From Pseudomonas sp. B21-056 (GTDB lineage: Bacteria; Pseudomonadota; Gammaproteobacteria; Pseudomonadales; Pseudomonadaceae), in the NCBI RefSeq assembly GCF_026016325.1, contig NZ_CP087203.1, positions 4,712,001-4,776,000 on the forward strand: a stretch of 64,000 nucleotides of DNA. The letters run 5' to 3'. The position numbers were made by a program, and so were the translations under genes. The notes below the pieces were generated by a model. That model made no database searches, was not told where the DNA came from, and saw nothing but the letters and a program-made list of their open reading frames with translations. This document shows, one piece after another, positions 44,107 through 52,451 of this stretch. Each line of letters begins with the position of its first letter. The stretch's first letter is position 1.

Positions 44107-45027
44107 ATGTGGTTCAAAAACCTGCTTATCTATCGCCTGACCCAAGATCTGCCTTTTGATGCCGAGGCGTTGGAAACTGCACTGGCCAGCAAACTGGCGC
44201 GTCCATGTGCAAGCCAGGAGTTGACCACTTACGGTTTCGTCGCACCGTTCGGCAAAGGCGAAGATGCTCCCCTGGTGCACGTCAGCCAGGACTTCCTGTT
44301 GATCGCCGCGCGCAAGGAAGAACGCATCCTGCCTGGCAGCGTCGTGCGCGATGCCCTGAAGGAAAAGGTCGAAGAGATCGAAGCCGAGCAGATGCGCAAG
44401 GTCTATAAAAAGGAACGGGACCAGATCAAGGATGAAATCATCCAGGCGTTCCTGCCGCGTGCATTCATTCGTCGCTCGTCCACTTTCGCCGCCATCGCGC
44501 CGAAACAGGGACTGATCCTGGTCAACTCCGCCAGCCCGAAACGCGCCGAAGACCTGCTTTCCACCCTGCGCGAAGTCATCGGCTCGCTGCCGGTGCGTCC
44601 ACTGACGGTCAAGACCGCCCCGACCGCCATCATGACCGACTGGGTCAAGACCCAGAAAGCCGCAGACGACTTCTTCGTGCTGGACGAATGCGAACTGCGC
44701 GACACCCATGAAGACGGTGGCATCGTGCGCTGCAAGCGCCAGGACCTGACCAGCGACGAAATCCAGCTACACCTCAATACCGGCAAGGTGGTGACGCAAC
44801 TGTCGCTGGCCTGGCAGGACAAGCTGTCTTTTGTCCTCGACGACAAGATGGTAGTCAAGCGCCTGAAGTTTGAAGACTTGCTGCAGGACCAGGCGGAGCA
44901 GGACGGTGGCGACGAAGCCCTCGGCCAACTGGACGCCAGCTTCACGCTGATGATGTTGACCTTCGGCGAGTTCCTGCCCGCGCTGGTTGAAGCGTTGGGT
45001 GGGGAAGAGATTCCGCAGGGGATCTGA
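44107..45027 (+). CDS. rdgC: Recombination-associated protein RdgC
   Basis: The 306-residue product starts [12 protein letters not shown], the standard RdgC start, and has the family's usual length. RdgC is a ring-shaped DNA-binding protein that limits RecA access and supports replication restart. An in-frame ATG at 44083 would add eight unrelated residues and is rejected; AAGGAGAGAC lies before the chosen ATG. A REP pair follows. Confidence 0.95.
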   Translation: MWFKNLLIYRLTQDLPFDAEALETALASKLARPCASQELTTYGFVAPFGKGEDAPLVHVSQDFLLIAARKEERILPGSVVRDALKEKVEEIEAEQMRKVYKKERDQIKDEIIQAFLPRAFIRRSSTFAAIAPKQGLILVNSASPKRAEDLLSTLREVIGSLPVRPLTVKTAPTAIMTDWVKTQKAADDFFVLDECELRDTHEDGGIVRCKRQDLTSDEIQLHLNTGKVVTQLSLAWQDKLSFVLDDKMVVKRLKFEDLLQDQAEQDGGDEALGQLDASFTLMMLTFGEFLPALVEALGGEEIPQGI

Positions 45028-45044
45028 CGGCATAGCATTACCCC

Positions 45045-45135
45045 TGTGGGAGCGAGCCTGCTCGCGAAAGCGTCGGATCAGTCAACATTGATGTTTGCTG
45101 ATACACCGCTTTCGCGAGCAGGCTCGCTCCCACAT
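45045..45135. repeat. REP inverted pair (GTGGGAGC family)
   Basis: Inverted GTGGGAGCGAGCCTGCTCGCGA units flank a short spacer between rdgC and the symporter gene. Confidence 0.9.
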
Positions 45136-45176
45136 TGGTTTTGTGTGGTTTCAATTATTGATAACAAGGATCTGTC

Positions 45177-46145
45177 ATGCGCGCATTGGCTGCACTGAGC
45201 CGCTTCGTCGGCAATACCTTCGCTTACTGGGTACTGATTTTCGCCATCGTGGCGTTCGTGCAGCCAACCTGGTTCATCGGTCTGAAAAGCGCCATCGTGC
45301 CACTGCTGGGGCTGGTGATGTTCGGCATGGGCCTGACCCTCAAGCTCGAGGACTTCGCCGAAGTCGCTCGCCATCCGTGGCGTGTGGCACTGGGCGTGGT
45401 CGCGCATTTCGTGATCATGCCCGGTGTGGCGTGGCTGCTTTGCCAGGCCTTTCACCTGCCGCCGGAAATTGCCGTCGGCGTGATCCTGGTGGGCTGCTGC
45501 CCGAGCGGCACCGCGTCGAACGTGATGACCTGGCTGGCTCGCGGCGACTTGGCGCTGTCGGTGGCAATCGCCGCCGTCACCACCCTCCTCGCGCCGCTGC
45601 TGACCCCCGCGCTGATCTGGCTACTGGCCTCGGCCTGGTTGCCGGTGTCGTTCATGGAGCTGTTCTGGTCGATCCTGCAAGTGGTGCTGCTGCCTATCGT
45701 GCTCGGCGTGGTAGCGCAACGGTTGCTGGGTAACAAGGTTCGTCACGCGGTAGAAGTGTTGCCGCTGGTGTCAGTGGTGAGCATCGTCATCATCGTCGCT
45801 GCCGTCGTTGCCGCCAGCCAGGCGAAAATTGCCGAATCGGGCCTGTTGATCATGGCCGTGGTGATGCTGCACAACAGCTTTGGTTTTTTGCTGGGTTACT
45901 TCACCGGACATTTGTTCAAGCTGCCCCTGGCCCAGCGCAAATCCCTCGCACTCGAAGTGGGTATGCAGAACTCCGGCCTCGGCGCGGCCCTGGCGAGTGC
46001 GCATTTTTCGCCGTTGGCGGCGGTGCCCAGTGCGTTGTTCAGCGTCTGGCACAATATTTCCGGGGCGCTGCTTTCCACATACTTCCGGCGCATGAGTGAA
46101 AAGCAGGACCGCAAAACCCTCGCCAGCCAGCAAGCGACCGACTGA
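45177..46145 (+). CDS. Bile acid:sodium symporter (BASS) family transporter
   Basis: The 322-residue protein has about nine to ten hydrophobic helices and the BASS landmarks: LLGLVMFGMGLTL near residue 45, GCCPSGTASNVMTWLARGD near residue 105 and EVGMQNSGLGAALA near residue 260. Relatives move bile acids, pantoate, pyruvate-like acids or sulfonated compounds with sodium; the substrate here is not known. The start follows ATAACAAGGATCTGTC. Confidence 0.85.
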   Translation: MRALAALSRFVGNTFAYWVLIFAIVAFVQPTWFIGLKSAIVPLLGLVMFGMGLTLKLEDFAEVARHPWRVALGVVAHFVIMPGVAWLLCQAFHLPPEIAVGVILVGCCPSGTASNVMTWLARGDLALSVAIAAVTTLLAPLLTPALIWLLASAWLPVSFMELFWSILQVVLLPIVLGVVAQRLLGNKVRHAVEVLPLVSVVSIVIIVAAVVAASQAKIAESGLLIMAVVMLHNSFGFLLGYFTGHLFKLPLAQRKSLALEVGMQNSGLGAALASAHFSPLAAVPSALFSVWHNISGALLSTYFRRMSEKQDRKTLASQQATD

Positions 46146-46189
46146 GGCAGACTTGATCGAGTGCCCGATCATGGGCACTCTATCTCGCG

Positions 46190-46245
46190 AGTGCGGGGAC
46201 GACCCCGCAGCTTGTATCAACTTTCAATCCGGGGACGACCCCATC
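46190..46245 (+). promoter_or_regulatory. Guanidine-II riboswitch (mini-ykkC motif)
   Basis: Two short hairpins with the diagnostic ACGA loop occur in tandem: TGCGGGG-ACGA-CCCCGCA (46192-46209) and GGGG-ACGA-CCCC (46231-46242), about 20 bases apart. The second ends about 12 bases before the GGAGG site of the downstream gene. The mini-ykkC class binds guanidinium in its two loops and turns on translation, typically of SugE/Gdx exporters, exactly the gene that follows. A separate GAGTGCCC/GGGCACTC hairpin at 46159-46180 may end the upstream transcript. Confidence 0.9.
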
Positions 46246-46264
46246 CATTTCATGGAGGTGCGTA

Positions 46265-46579
46265 ATGTCCTGGATCATTCTGTTTTTTGCCGGCCTGTTC
46301 GAAGTCGGCTGGGCTGTCGGCCTGAAATACACCGACGGCTTCAGCCGCCCTCTCCCCACCGCCCTGACAATAGCCGCCATGGGAATCAGCCTTGGCCTGC
46401 TGGGCCTGGCGATGAAGGAGCTGCCGCTGGGCACCGCCTATGCAATCTGGACCGGAGTCGGCGCGGTGGGCACGGTGATCGCCGGGATCATTTTGTTTGG
46501 CGAGTCGATGGCGCTGGTTCGGTTGGTCAGCGTGGCGTTGATCGTCGCAGGGTTGATCGGGCTCAAGGTCAGCGCCTAG
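46265..46579 (+). CDS. sugE: SMR-family guanidinium exporter Gdx (SugE)
   Basis: The 104-residue protein has four helices and the small multidrug resistance core Glu13 in [16 protein letters not shown], the version typical of the SugE/Gdx branch, which exports guanidinium in exchange for protons as an antiparallel dimer. The GGAGG site is seven bases before the ATG. The guanidine-II riboswitch just upstream strongly supports guanidinium as the substrate. Confidence 0.93.
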   Translation: MSWIILFFAGLFEVGWAVGLKYTDGFSRPLPTALTIAAMGISLGLLGLAMKELPLGTAYAIWTGVGAVGTVIAGIILFGESMALVRLVSVALIVAGLIGLKVSA

Positions 46580-46583
46580 GCCC

Positions 46584-46673
46584 CTGTGGGAGCGAGCCGC
46601 TCGCGATAGCGGAGTTTCAGCCAACTGCTCTGTGACTGTCGCGCCGCTATCGCGAGCAAGCTCGCTCCCACAG
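46584..46673. repeat. REP inverted pair (GTGGGAGC family)
   Basis: The left unit is shortened (GTGGGAGCGAGCCGCTCGCGA) and the right unit is GCGAGCAAGCTCGCTCCCAC. It lies between convergent genes sugE and the MFS-acyltransferase gene. Confidence 0.88.
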
Positions 46674-46681
46674 ACTTCGTA

Positions 46682-48556
46682 TTACCTGATACTGCCGCGC
46701 AATTCGCCGACCAACATTTGCAGCTTCGCCGGCTCAGCCATCTCCACCGCCACCGCCGGCCCAGCCACCAGGGTCACCCGCGACCAGAGCCGCCGGAACA
46801 TGCCCTTGGCCGGATCGCGACTGAAGAAGCTGCCCCACAAGCCCTGCAATGCCAGGGGAATCACCGGCACCGGGGTCTCCTGGAGAATGCGCGTCAAGCC
46901 GCTCTTGAACTCATTGATCTCACCGTCAGCGGTCAACTTTCCTTCAGGAAAGATGCACACCAGCTCGCCATCCTTCAGATACTGCGCGATCCGCGTGAAG
47001 GCCTTTTCGTAGATGTGGATATCTTCCTGACGTCCGGCAATCGGAATCGTCCCGGCGGTGCGAAAGATGAAGTTCAGCACGGGCAGGTTGTAGATCTTGT
47101 AGTACATCACGAAGCGAATCGGCCGACGCACCGCGCCGCCAATCAGCAACGCATCGACGAAGGAGACGTGATTGCAGACCAACAGCGCAGCGCCCTCATC
47201 GGGAATCGCTTCCAGGTTGCGATGCTCCACGCGGTACATGGAATGGCTCAGCAGCCAGATCATGAAACGCATAGTGAACTCGGGAACGATCTTGAAGATG
47301 TAGGCGTTGACGCCAACGTTCAGCAGCGACACCACCAGGAACAGTTGCGGGATCGACAGCTTGGCCAGGCTCAGCAACACGATGGAGACAATGGCTGACA
47401 CCACCATGAACAAGGCATTGAGAATGTTGTTGGCGGCGATCACCCGGGCCCGCTCGTTTTCAGCGGTACGCGACTGGATCAGCGCGTACAGCGGCACGAT
47501 GTAGAAACCGCCGAAGACACCGAGACCAAGGATGTCGATCAGCACCAGCCAGGCATGGCCGAAGCCGAGCAGTTCGAGCCAGCCATGGCCGTCGACGCTG
47601 TCAGGGATTCCACCGGAATGCCACCACAGCAGCAGCCCGAACACCGTCAGGCCGAACGAACCGAACGGCACCAGGCCGATCTCGACCTTGCGTCCCGACA
47701 GTTTTTCGCAGAGCAGCGAACCCAGGGCGATCCCCACCGAAAACACCGTCAGGATCAGGGTCACCACGGTTTCGTCGCCGTGCATCCAGTCCTTGGCGTA
47801 AGCCGGGATTTGCGTCAGGTAAATCGCCCCGACGAACCAGAACCAGGAGTTGCCGACAATCGAACGGGACACCGCCGGGGTTTGCCCCAGGCCCAGTTTC
47901 AGGGTGGCCCAGGACTGGCTGAAGATGTTCCAGTCCAGGCGCATTTGCGGCGAAGCGGCCGCTGCCCGGGGAATGCTGCGGCTGGCCAGGTAACCGAGCA
48001 CGGCGATGCCGATGATCGCGGTCGACACCACCGGGGCGTAGTGGGCCGAAGACATCATGACCCCGGCACTGATGGTACCGGCGAGGATCGCCAGGAAGGT
48101 GCCCATCTCCACCAGGCCATTGCCACCGACCAGTTCGTCCTCGTGCAGCGCTTGCGGCAGGATCGAATACTTGACCGGACCGAACAGCGCCGAGTGGGTG
48201 CCCATGGCGAACAGCGCCACCAGCATCAGCGACAGATGATCGAACAGAAAGCCCACCGCGCCGACGGTCATGATGACGATTTCGCCAAGCTTGATCAGAC
48301 GGATCAACGCATCCTTGGCGAACTTTTCCCCGAACTGCCCCGCCAGCGCCGAGAACAGAAAGAACGGCAGGATGAACAGCAGCGCACACAGGTTGACCCA
48401 GATCGAACGGTCACCCTCGATGGTCAGCCGGTAGAGAATCGCGAGGATCAGCGACTGCTTGAACACATTGTCGTTGAAAGCCCCTAGGGATTGCGTGATG
48501 AAAAACGGCAGGAAACGCCGCCGGCGAAGCAAGGTGAACTGCGAAGGGTGACTCAT
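46682..48556 (-). CDS. Fused MFS lysophospholipid transporter and PlsC-type acyltransferase
   Basis: The 624-residue protein has an N-terminal MFS-like part of about 12 helices (about 1-405; QSLGAFNDNVFKQSLILAILY is the LplT-like start). The C-terminal acyltransferase has the NHVSFVD (H-x4-D) and FPEGKLTADGE motifs. It resembles LplT plus the acyltransferase part of Aas, but no acyl-ACP synthetase domain follows. The likely job is to flip lysophospholipids inward and reacylate them. The ATG at 48556 (MSHPSQF) is chosen; the longer reading frame adds 20 residues not like the family. Confidence 0.85.
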   Translation of the reverse strand: MSHPSQFTLLRRRRFLPFFITQSLGAFNDNVFKQSLILAILYRLTIEGDRSIWVNLCALLFILPFFLFSALAGQFGEKFAKDALIRLIKLGEIVIMTVGAVGFLFDHLSLMLVALFAMGTHSALFGPVKYSILPQALHEDELVGGNGLVEMGTFLAILAGTISAGVMMSSAHYAPVVSTAIIGIAVLGYLASRSIPRAAAASPQMRLDWNIFSQSWATLKLGLGQTPAVSRSIVGNSWFWFVGAIYLTQIPAYAKDWMHGDETVVTLILTVFSVGIALGSLLCEKLSGRKVEIGLVPFGSFGLTVFGLLLWWHSGGIPDSVDGHGWLELLGFGHAWLVLIDILGLGVFGGFYIVPLYALIQSRTAENERARVIAANNILNALFMVVSAIVSIVLLSLAKLSIPQLFLVVSLLNVGVNAYIFKIVPEFTMRFMIWLLSHSMYRVEHRNLEAIPDEGAALLVCNHVSFVDALLIGGAVRRPIRFVMYYKIYNLPVLNFIFRTAGTIPIAGRQEDIHIYEKAFTRIAQYLKDGELVCIFPEGKLTADGEINEFKSGLTRILQETPVPVIPLALQGLWGSFFSRDPAKGMFRRLWSRVTLVAGPAVAVEMAEPAKLQMLVGELRGSIR

Positions 48557-48656
48557 CTTCCATGTTCCTGAGTGGCGTGGACGCTTATTGGAATAACGTT
48601 TTTTTATCCAGGCCACACATTAACCTACGGCACGTCGCTTGGGAGCCGCCGGGCAA

Positions 48657-49805
48657 TTATTTCGCCAGCCCGGCAATGCACGGCGACACGAACAACTCAC
48701 CGTGCCAGGCACCCGACAGCGTGCGCCAGCCGACGATCAGCCACAGCACCACCAGCATCGCCACCAGCAGGCAACCGAACAGGCTGAAGAACCCCAGGCC
48801 GAGCAGGCTCGCCAGTTTCAGCGTCGTCAATGCGTACACGCCCAAGGGAAAGGTAAAGCCCCACCAGCCGAGGTTGAACGGGATGCCTTCACGCAAGTAG
48901 CGCGCAGTGATCAACAGCGCCATCAACATCCACCAGAACCCGAAACCCCATAGCGTGACACCGGCCACCAGCCCCAGGCCGGCGGCGATTTCACCGACGC
49001 CAGGCAAGCCGTTGGCGGCAAAGATCATCGGCGCATCGCCGCCCAGCACCAGCATGCCCAGGGCCCCCGTGCCGATTGGGCCTAGGGCCAGCCAGCTCGA
49101 GGCCGCCATGTTTTCGTGGGGCAGTTTGTGCAGGGCCATGCGCAGCAACAGAATCGTCAGAATGCTGAATGCCACCGGCAAGGAAAAGGCCCAGAGCACG
49201 TAGCTGGTGACCAGCATGACCAATTGCGAATGGGCGTCTGCCAGGTGCGGTGCCAAGAGCCCGCCGCTGGCGGCTGCGACTTCGGCGGCCACCACCGGCA
49301 ACAACCACACGGCGGTCATCTGGTCGATCCGGTGTTCCTGCCGGGTGAACATCAGGAAGGGAATCAACACCCCGCAGGCCAGGGACATCGCCACATCGAT
49401 CCACCACAACGCCTCGGCCAGCGCCACCACGGCATCTCCCCAGCGCGGCAGGCCGAACACCAGCAAACCGTTGATGATAGTCGCCAGCCCCATGGGAATG
49501 GTGCCGAAGAACATCGAGACCGTTGAGTGCCCGAAAATCCGCCGCGCTTCATCGAAGAACAGCACCCATCGGGCAGCGTACAAACCGCTGAACAACACGA
49601 ACAGCAGGATGTTGAACAACCACAACCCTTCCCCCACGACACGCAGACCCGGCACATTGCCCGGCCATTGCGCCAAGGCCAGGGCAAGGACGCCGGTGCC
49701 CATGGTCACGGCGAACCAGTTGGGTGTGAATTGGCGAATGGCTTCCAACGGCCTGGGCAAGTGGCTCAGTGGGCGCAAACGGTTTGTTGCAGGGCAGCAT
49801 GTCAT
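48657..49805 (-). CDS. TDT/SLAC1-family transporter (TehA-like)
   Basis: The 382-residue protein has about ten hydrophobic helices and the family start NWFAVTMGTGVLALALAQWP, followed by MFFGTIPMGLATIINGLLVFG. TDT members include malic acid, tellurite and sulfite transporters; which applies here cannot be told. The start is the ATG at 49805. The 100 bases upstream hold a perfect GGTTATCTG/CAGATAACC inverted repeat that may be an operator. Confidence 0.85.
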   Translation of the reverse strand: MTCCPATNRLRPLSHLPRPLEAIRQFTPNWFAVTMGTGVLALALAQWPGNVPGLRVVGEGLWLFNILLFVLFSGLYAARWVLFFDEARRIFGHSTVSMFFGTIPMGLATIINGLLVFGLPRWGDAVVALAEALWWIDVAMSLACGVLIPFLMFTRQEHRIDQMTAVWLLPVVAAEVAAASGGLLAPHLADAHSQLVMLVTSYVLWAFSLPVAFSILTILLLRMALHKLPHENMAASSWLALGPIGTGALGMLVLGGDAPMIFAANGLPGVGEIAAGLGLVAGVTLWGFGFWWMLMALLITARYLREGIPFNLGWWGFTFPLGVYALTTLKLASLLGLGFFSLFGCLLVAMLVVLWLIVGWRTLSGAWHGELFVSPCIAGLAK

Positions 49806-49884
49806 GGCGAACTCCAGTCCCCGATTGAGGTGGAGTCATCTTAGAGCTGGATCAAATATCGATATAACGGGTAATTTCTCTATA

Positions 49885-49907
49885 GGTTATCTGTTTTGCA
49901 GATAACC
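49885..49907. promoter_or_regulatory. Perfect inverted repeat between cupin and TDT transporter genes
   Basis: GGTTATCTG-N5-CAGATAACC has nine-base perfect arms. It lies just after the cupin stop and 80 bases before the TDT gene start on the minus strand. No T-run follows it, so an operator is more likely than a terminator. Confidence 0.4.
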
Positions 49908-49909
49908 AA

Positions 49910-50254
49910 TCAGACACTGCCTTCGCTTTCGATCACCAGGATTCGCGCTTCTCCCTGGGGCTTGGCGACATGCTCGGTCCCTACCGATGCGTAGAAAATG
50001 TCACCCACTCCCAGCAAGGTGTCCTTCTCGACCCCCTCCTCCCGGTAGCACATCTGCACGTGCCCATCGAGCACCACGAAGACCTCCTGACCGTCGTTGA
50101 CGTGCCATTTGTACGGCTGGTCGGTCCAGTGCAGGCGCGTGGTAATGCCGTTCATGTTGGCGATATCCAACGCGGCCCAGGCACGGTCGCCGGTGAAAGA
50201 CTTGCTGCGAATAATTTTCAAGGGGGTCAACCGAGAGAAATGGCGAAACGCCAA
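49910..50254 (-). CDS. Small cupin-domain protein
   Basis: The 114-residue single-domain cupin has a metal-site segment near residue 51 (KWHVNDGQEVFVVLDGHVQ) and a second motif near 85-100 (GVGDIFYASVGTEHVAKPQG). Such proteins bind a metal and serve as small enzymes or sensors; the substrate is unknown. No signal peptide is visible. It lies between two transporter genes on the same strand. Confidence 0.8.
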   Translation of the reverse strand: MAFRHFSRLTPLKIIRSKSFTGDRAWAALDIANMNGITTRLHWTDQPYKWHVNDGQEVFVVLDGHVQMCYREEGVEKDTLLGVGDIFYASVGTEHVAKPQGEARILVIESEGSV

Positions 50255-50287
50255 GGCTAGCTCAATTCAACCGTCAGCAGCGCCTGC

Positions 50288-50314
50288 ATTCAAGGTATTC
50301 AAGGTATTCAAGGT
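50288..50314. repeat. Three tandem copies of ATTCAAGGT
   Basis: Three exact nine-base repeats run up to the stop codon of the MFS gene (minus strand) in the gap before the cupin gene. They may reflect slippage. Confidence 0.7.
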
Positions 50315-51501
50315 CACACGCCATTGGGCGCTGGCTTCGCGGCCTGACGCAACAACCCCAGCAACGCAGCGCTCGCCAACAGGATCAGCACCACGCCATA
50401 ACCATCGGTGGTCGGGATCAACCCGAATACCCGCGTAAGGTTCCCGGCCAGCAGCGATGGCAAGCTGAACGCCAGATAGCTGAGGACATAATAGGCCGAC
50501 ATCAAACCGGCCCGTTCATGGGGCAAGGCCAGCGGCAGGATGCTGCGCAGCGCGCCCATGAAGCCCGCGCCGAAACCGCTGCCGGTCACCAGCGTGCCGA
50601 TGAAGAACAACGGCAAGCCGCCTGCGTGTGCGGCGATCAACACCAGCGCCAGGCCGGTTATCAATAAGCTGGCGGCAAGACGCAGCATCTTCTCCGCGCT
50701 TTGGTTGCGCAGCGTGTAGATGGACAAGGCCCCGGTGAGCGTCAGCACCGCCACCAGCGCGCCGCCGATCAGGTTGGAGGTCGATCCGGTCGCTGTCCGC
50801 ACCAGGGATGGCGCCAACGACAGATAGAAACCGCCCACCGCCCAGGCCGCCAGGTTCAGTGGCAGCATCAGCCACAGGGGCCGCCGCGCCTGGGTCGGCA
50901 CATGCAAGGTCGGACGCAAGGACTGCCAGGCACCGGGTTGCGGGCTGACGCTTTCCTCCAGGCGCCAGAGATAAATCGCCTGGGCCAGGAACAGGCCCAG
51001 CAACAGCCAATAGGTCAGTTGCAGGGGTAAGGGCGCGAACTCAGCCAGCAAGCCACAACCCAGCGCCCCGCTGGCCATACCCAGTAACGGCGCGACGCTG
51101 GTGATCAGCGGGCCTTGCCGACGATCGAAGTCCAGCAACGCGGCGCCCAGTACACTGGTGGCCATGCCCGTGGCGAAACCCTGGATCAACCGGGCACCGA
51201 TCAGCCAAGCGATGCTGTCGGCATTGATAAACAGCAGCATTGCCAGCATGTTGAGCAGCAGCGCCACGAAGATCACCGGTTTGCGACCCAGGTAATCCGA
51301 CAACGACCCGACGGTTAGCAAAGCGGCCAACAGACTGAAGGCGTAGACGCCGAAGATCAGCGTGAGGATCGCCGGGGAAAACTGCATGTGTTCCTGGTAG
51401 AGGTGATACAACGGCGTCGGCGCGCTGGACGCGGCGAGGAAACCGAGCAAGGTGATTGCCAGGAATATCAGGCTGGCACGGGTCGAAGCTGGACGGGACA
51501 T
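50314..51501 (-). CDS. Major facilitator superfamily transporter
   Basis: The 395-residue protein has about 12 helices and the MFS loop motif GSLSDYLGRKPVIFVALLLN after helix 2. The start MSRPASTR at 51501 has GGAG seven bases upstream; a longer TTG start is less likely. It is divergent from a TetR gene, the usual layout for an efflux pump and its repressor. Substrate unknown. Confidence 0.85.
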   Translation of the reverse strand: MSRPASTRASLIFLAITLLGFLAASSAPTPLYHLYQEHMQFSPAILTLIFGVYAFSLLAALLTVGSLSDYLGRKPVIFVALLLNMLAMLLFINADSIAWLIGARLIQGFATGMATSVLGAALLDFDRRQGPLITSVAPLLGMASGALGCGLLAEFAPLPLQLTYWLLLGLFLAQAIYLWRLEESVSPQPGAWQSLRPTLHVPTQARRPLWLMLPLNLAAWAVGGFYLSLAPSLVRTATGSTSNLIGGALVAVLTLTGALSIYTLRNQSAEKMLRLAASLLITGLALVLIAAHAGGLPLFFIGTLVTGSGFGAGFMGALRSILPLALPHERAGLMSAYYVLSYLAFSLPSLLAGNLTRVFGLIPTTDGYGVVLILLASAALLGLLRQAAKPAPNGV

Positions 51502-51503
51502 GG

Positions 51504-51571
51504 GCACACTCCGCAAAAAGCAGTTCGCAAAACATCAGCAAAAGCTAATTTTTTGCTTTTGCCGAGTGTGC
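51504..51571. promoter_or_regulatory. Nested inverted repeats between the MFS and TetR genes
   Basis: GCAAAAGC (51538-51545) and GCTTTTGC (51555-51562) form an inner inverted repeat, and GCACACTC (51504-51511) and GAGTGTGC (51564-51571) an outer one. This 116-base divergent promoter region is the expected place for the TetR operator. Confidence 0.5.
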
Positions 51572-51617
51572 TACCGATATGCGCTTAAAGCAAATTCTTT
51601 GTGTTAAGGTCCAATCC

Positions 51618-52157
51618 ATGGCTATTAAAGAAGGTTTACGCCCCGGCGGCAGAAGCGCTCGGGTACAAGAGTCGATCCATTCGGCCGTCCGCGCCCTGCT
51701 CCAGGAACAGGACCGCGCCATGCTGACCGTGCCGCAAATTGCTGCGCGCGCGGGCGTGACGCCGTCCACCATCTACCGGCGCTGGGGCGACCTGCCGGCG
51801 CTGCTGGCCGATGTCGCCGTCGCCCGCATGCGCCACGACAGTGAACCGGCCAACACCGGCAGCCTGCGCGGCGACCTGCGTGCCTGGGCCGAGCAGTACC
51901 TGGACGAGATGAGTTCCGAACCGGGTCGCAACATGATGCGCGACATCCAGGCCTGCGCCACGCCAGGGCATTGTGTGGGCATCATCAGCGCTCAGTTGCA
52001 GATCATCCTGGAGCGCTATCCCGATGAACCGAATCCCGGCATCGAGCGGCTGATCAATGTGATGGTGGCGCCGACGGTGTTCCGTATTCTCTTTGCCAGC
52101 ACGCCGCTGGAGGTTGGGGAGTTGCATCGGTTGATTGATATTGCGTTGGGTCAGTAA
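51618..52157 (+). CDS. TetR-family transcriptional regulator
   Basis: The 179-residue protein has a TetR-type HTH near residues 30-60 (LTVPQIAARAGVTPSTIYRRWGDLPALLADV) and a C-terminal helical ligand domain. The ATG at 51618 has AAGG nine bases upstream and is preferred to an ATG at 51579 that would add 13 residues inside the operator region. It probably represses the divergent MFS gene and itself. Ligand unknown. Confidence 0.88.
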   Translation: MAIKEGLRPGGRSARVQESIHSAVRALLQEQDRAMLTVPQIAARAGVTPSTIYRRWGDLPALLADVAVARMRHDSEPANTGSLRGDLRAWAEQYLDEMSSEPGRNMMRDIQACATPGHCVGIISAQLQIILERYPDEPNPGIERLINVMVAPTVFRILFASTPLEVGELHRLIDIALGQ

Positions 52158-52160
52158 GGC

Positions 52161-52300
52161 CGCCATCGCGAGCAGGCTCGCTCCCACAGGGAACTGGCGG
52201 CGCACGCCGGATCTGTGAACGCTCTCACATTTTGTTCTGCAGTGGATGAGAGATTCATGACCGCTGCGAATCCCTTGTGGGAGCGAGCCTGCTCGCGATG
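52161..52300. repeat. Widely spaced inverted REP units (GTGGGAGC family)
   Basis: One unit (TCGCGAGCAGGCTCGCTCCCAC) starts near 52166 and an oppositely oriented one (GTGGGAGCGAGCCTGCTCGCGA) lies near 52277, about 90 bases apart and facing the other way round from the usual pairs. Confidence 0.8.
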
Positions 52301-52451
52301 AGACCCGCAAACCCACTGCATGACCTGAGAAGTCCCCCCAGGCTGCGACACCCCACCACGCCTCGACCTTGGTCGACACTGACGAACCCGAGCGGGCGTG
52401 CGAGACTGTCCTGCCGGGCCCAAGCCCGGTGTTCTTCGTTCGGGAGTTTCC

